Shown here: positions 6,468 to 7,892 of the stretch, piece by piece | How positions within the stretch are numbered: the first letter of the stretch is position 1 | Layout of the letters: every line of letters begins with the position of its first letter | Assembly: GCA_937874815.1 (NCBI GenBank) | Contig: CALNBW010000309.1 | Location: 1-7,892 of the forward strand | Direction of reading: 5' to 3' | Source of the DNA: an uncultured Bacillota bacterium | GTDB lineage: Bacteria; Bacillota; UBA994; UBA5500 | Length of the DNA: 7,892 nt | Made by a program: the position numbers and the translations under genes | Notes under the pieces: generated by a model | The model's input: only the letters and a program-made list of their open reading frames with translations | Told to the model about the DNA's origin: nothing | Databases searched by the model: none

Positions 6468-6983
6468 ATGCAATCAGTTCGTCTTAAGCGCTTAGTAACA
6501 TCAGCATTGCTCGTTGCTCTTTCTGTTATTGCTAGCCGTTTCCTTAGTATTAACACGCCCATCTTACGCATCGGCTTCGGCTGGTTGCCAGTTCTACTGG
6601 CAGGTATGCTCCATGGCCCAGGCTGGGGCTTTGTAGTAGGGGCTTTGGCCGACTTCATTGGCGCCATGCTCTTTCCCTTTGGTGCTTATTTTCCCGGCTT
6701 TACTCTCTCTGCGGGGCTGTCGGGGGCAATAGCGCCAATACTTTTAGGGCGTAACCGCTGGCGCAGCCCCTATTGGCGGATGTTTGCTGCTATTGCAGTT
6801 TCTGAATTTACTACTTCCGTTGTGCTTAATACCTATTGGTTAACTATAATCACCGGCAAAGCAGCCATGGTCCTTTTGCCAGTGCGCGCTTTGAATGCCG
6901 CCGTGATGGTGCCGATAATGACCAGCTTGCTATACGCCTTCCGCCAGGCGGCTCTGCGTATCATTCCGCGCAGCTCTGATTAA
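6468..6983 (+). CDS. folT: Folate-type ECF transporter S component (FolT family)
   Basis: A 171-residue integral membrane substrate-binding subunit of an energy-coupling factor transporter. It needs the shared EcfA/EcfA'/EcfT module, which is not in this window. Six hydrophobic segments can be drawn at roughly 8-25, 37-50, 53-70, 76-94, 105-128 and 138-160. The central block with LRIGFGWLPVLLAGML (33-48), then GPGWGFVVGALADFIGA (50-66) and GAYFPGFTLSAGLSG (72-86), is characteristic of the folate S-component family. The later NTYWLTIITG and LLPVRALN also fit. The ribosome binding site AGAGGTG (6457-6463) lies 4 nt before the ATG. The 23-nt gap after the response regulator stop suggests co-transcription. 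Membrane topology and family are clear; folate as substrate is inferred from family resemblance. Confidence 0.85.
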   Translation: MQSVRLKRLVTSALLVALSVIASRFLSINTPILRIGFGWLPVLLAGMLHGPGWGFVVGALADFIGAMLFPFGAYFPGFTLSAGLSGAIAPILLGRNRWRSPYWRMFAAIAVSEFTTSVVLNTYWLTIITGKAAMVLLPVRALNAAVMVPIMTSLLYAFRQAALRIIPRSSD

Positions 6984-6996
6984 GGCATTCTCCTGG

Positions 6997-7010
6997 CGAA
7001 AATATGTTCG
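6997..7010. promoter_or_regulatory. Candidate LexA (DinR-type) SOS box upstream of the helicase gene
   Basis: CGAAAATATGTTCG differs by one base from the symmetric Gram-positive LexA operator CGAACATATGTTCG (GAAC-N4-GTTC core). The single mismatch is A for C at 7001. It lies 14 nt after the folT stop and about 100 nt before the pcrA start. A weak GATTAT (7019-7024) is a possible -10, in which case the box would cover the -35. PcrA/UvrD helicases act in DNA repair and E. coli uvrD is LexA-controlled, so the context supports the call. Confidence 0.5.
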
Positions 7011-7039
7011 TAAAGCAGGATTATCGGGCCGCTGAGCAG

Positions 7040-7076
7040 AAGGTTATATTGTTAAGGTTATATTGATAAGGTTAGG
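7040..7076 (+). repeat. 14-bp tandem repeat in the pcrA leader
   Basis: Two full copies of AAGGTTATATTGWT (7040-7053 and 7054-7067, differing at one base) are followed by a partial copy, AAGGTTA (7068-7074). Each full copy contains TATATT (7045-7050, 7059-7064), which resembles a -10 hexamer. No good -35 is found at the right distance. It may be a duplicated promoter element, a direct-repeat protein site, or a replication-slippage product. The 129-bp gap 6984-7112 holds no other gene and no clear terminator. Confidence 0.7.
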
Positions 7077-7100
7077 CAAGGGATTCGTTTTCCTCGCAGT

Positions 7101-7107
7101 AAGGAGG
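7101..7107 (+). promoter_or_regulatory. Ribosome binding site of pcrA
   Basis: AAGGAGG, 5 nt before the ATG at 7113. It supports this start, which places the Q motif (LNPVQRQAV) at residues 7-15, as expected for the family. Confidence 0.85.
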
Positions 7108-7112
7108 ACAAA

Positions 7113-7841
7113 ATGCAGTTATTAGATCAACTTAATCCTGTTCAGCGTCAGGCGGTAACCCATCCATCCGGGCCGCTGTTAATTTTGGCCGGAGCCGGTA
7201 GCGGCAAGACGCGCGTGTTGACGCATCGTATTGCTTACTTACTACAAAATTGCGGCGTGCGCCCGCACCAAATAATAGCCATTACCTTCACCAACAAGGC
7301 AGCCCGCGAAATGCAGGAGCGGTTAGCAGACCTCGTTCCCAATAGCAAGGGCATGTGGGTGAGCACTTTTCATGCGGCTTGCATGCGGATGCTACGCCGT
7401 GATGGTGATAGAGTAGGTTTAGGCAAAAATTTCGTTATCTATGATACTAGTGAGCAGACCGCCTTGATTAGGCAGTGCTTACACGACTTGGGCATTACCC
7501 ACGATCGCTTTAAGCCGGCTATGGTGCATGCCCTCATTAGCCGTGCTAAGAACAATATGGAGCCGCCAGAAGTATATGAGCGTCAAGCTCGCGACTATGT
7601 TGAGGAAACAGTGGCATCCGTCTATAACTTGTACCAGCGCAAACTACTCTTCAATAACGCCGTGGATTTTGATGATTTACTATTGCTGACGGTGGAACTC
7701 TTACAGAAAAACGCCGATGTGCGCGAGGGCTACCAGGAACAGTTTAAACATGTCTTGGTGGATGAGTATCAGGATACCAACGGCGCTCAGTACGAGTTAG
7801 TGCGTCTTTTGGCAGCCAAACATCGTAACCTAATGGTGGTT
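7113..7841 (+). CDS. pcrA: ATP-dependent DNA helicase PcrA/UvrD, 3'-truncated
   Basis: Superfamily 1A 3'-5' DNA helicase acting in repair, replication restart and plasmid replication. The visible 243 residues are about one third of a protein usually 720-750 long. Present in order are the Q motif LNPVQRQAV (7-15), Walker A AGAGSGKT (26-33), motif Ia AITFTNKAAREM (56-67), motif Ib WVSTFHAACMRMLRR (82-96), 1B subdomain sequence, and Walker B/motif II LVDEYQDTN (215-223). The last genomic codons read RNLMVV. The family then continues with GDDDQSIY (motif III region), but here the frame runs into adapter sequence (RSEEHTSELQ and on), so the truncation is technical and not biological. The frame stays open to the window end only because the adapter has no stop in it. 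The gene follows folT by 129 nt and probably has its own promoter. Confidence 0.95.
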
Positions 7842-7892
7842 AGATCGGAAGAGCACACGTCTGAACTCCAGTCACGTTTCGGAATCTCGTAT
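7842..7892 (+). other. Illumina TruSeq-type adapter read-through (non-genomic)
   Basis: From 7842 the sequence is the standard 3' sequencing adapter: AGATCGGAAGAGC and its continuation to GTCAC (7842-7875), an index of GTTTCG or GTTTCGGA (7876-7883), then ATCTCGTAT (7884-7892), the start of the adapter's P7-side tail. The index matches the one I recall as TruSeq Index 21. The join falls in the pcrA codon after Val-Val, where a Gly codon is expected, so the first adapter base is 7842. These 51 bases should not be treated as part of the organism. Confidence 0.98.

Noticed and set aside
6942..6998. Terminator after folT from CGCCAGG and CCTGGCG
   Set aside because: The arms are over 40 nt apart, the first is inside folT, and the 3' arm is followed by AAAATATG and not by a T-tract.
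7088..7107. Hairpin hiding the pcrA ribosome binding site (CCTC with GAGG)
   Set aside because: Only 4 bp can pair, too weak to claim regulation.
1..7841. CTAG tetranucleotide bias, including many GCTAGC sites
   Set aside because: A hand count gave about 35 CTAG, near the roughly 30 expected by chance. It is not depleted as in enterobacteria, but not a signal in itself.

Overview
The window is a piece of a Gram-positive, probably spore-forming chromosome. It most resembles the clostridial branch of the Firmicutes, perhaps Peptococcaceae-like; the genus cannot be told from sequence alone. The reasons are the purM-N-H-D order, a clostridial-type PurN, a Spo0F-like response regulator, an ECF-type FolT transporter, a YedF selenium-metabolism-type protein, strong AGGAGG ribosome binding sites, and near-consensus 0A-box and Gram-positive LexA-type sites.

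Layout. (1) 1-4428, plus strand: the distal half of a purine biosynthesis operon. It runs purM (5' end cut by the window), purN, purH, purD, with overlaps or very short gaps. (2) 4436-5275: dapF (diaminopimelate epimerase) follows purD after only 7 nt, so it is probably the last gene of the same transcript. A clear hairpin plus T-tract at 5291-5330 ends it. (3) 5335-5925, minus strand: a yedF-type gene (TusA-like plus DsrE-like domains) that converges on dapF. (4) 5926-6078: a short AT-rich divergent intergenic region with a perfect TGTCGAA 0A-box heptamer. (5) 6079-6983: a Spo0F-like single-domain response regulator, then a folT-like ECF transporter S component 23 nt later. (6) 6984-7112: an intergenic region with a near-palindromic LexA-like box and a 14-bp tandem repeat. 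(7) 7113-7841: the N-terminal third of a PcrA/UvrD helicase. (8) 7842-7892: not genomic. This is Illumina TruSeq-type adapter read-through that cuts the helicase just before its expected GDDDQ motif.

How the genes fit together. PurM, PurN, PurH and PurD cover steps 2, 3, 5, 9 and 10 of IMP synthesis. PurN and the PurH transformylase consume 10-formyl-tetrahydrofolate, so a folate importer nearby is metabolically apt, though it lies in a separate unit. DapF supplies meso-diaminopimelate for peptidoglycan and lysine. The Spo0F-like regulator suggests a sporulation phosphorelay or a related stress circuit. The LexA-like box suggests DNA-damage control of the helicase.

No previously undescribed multi-gene system is visible. 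All seven complete genes and both partial ones fall in known families. The points that merit a second look are the adapter artefact, the two candidate regulator sites, the tandem repeat and the dapF linkage.
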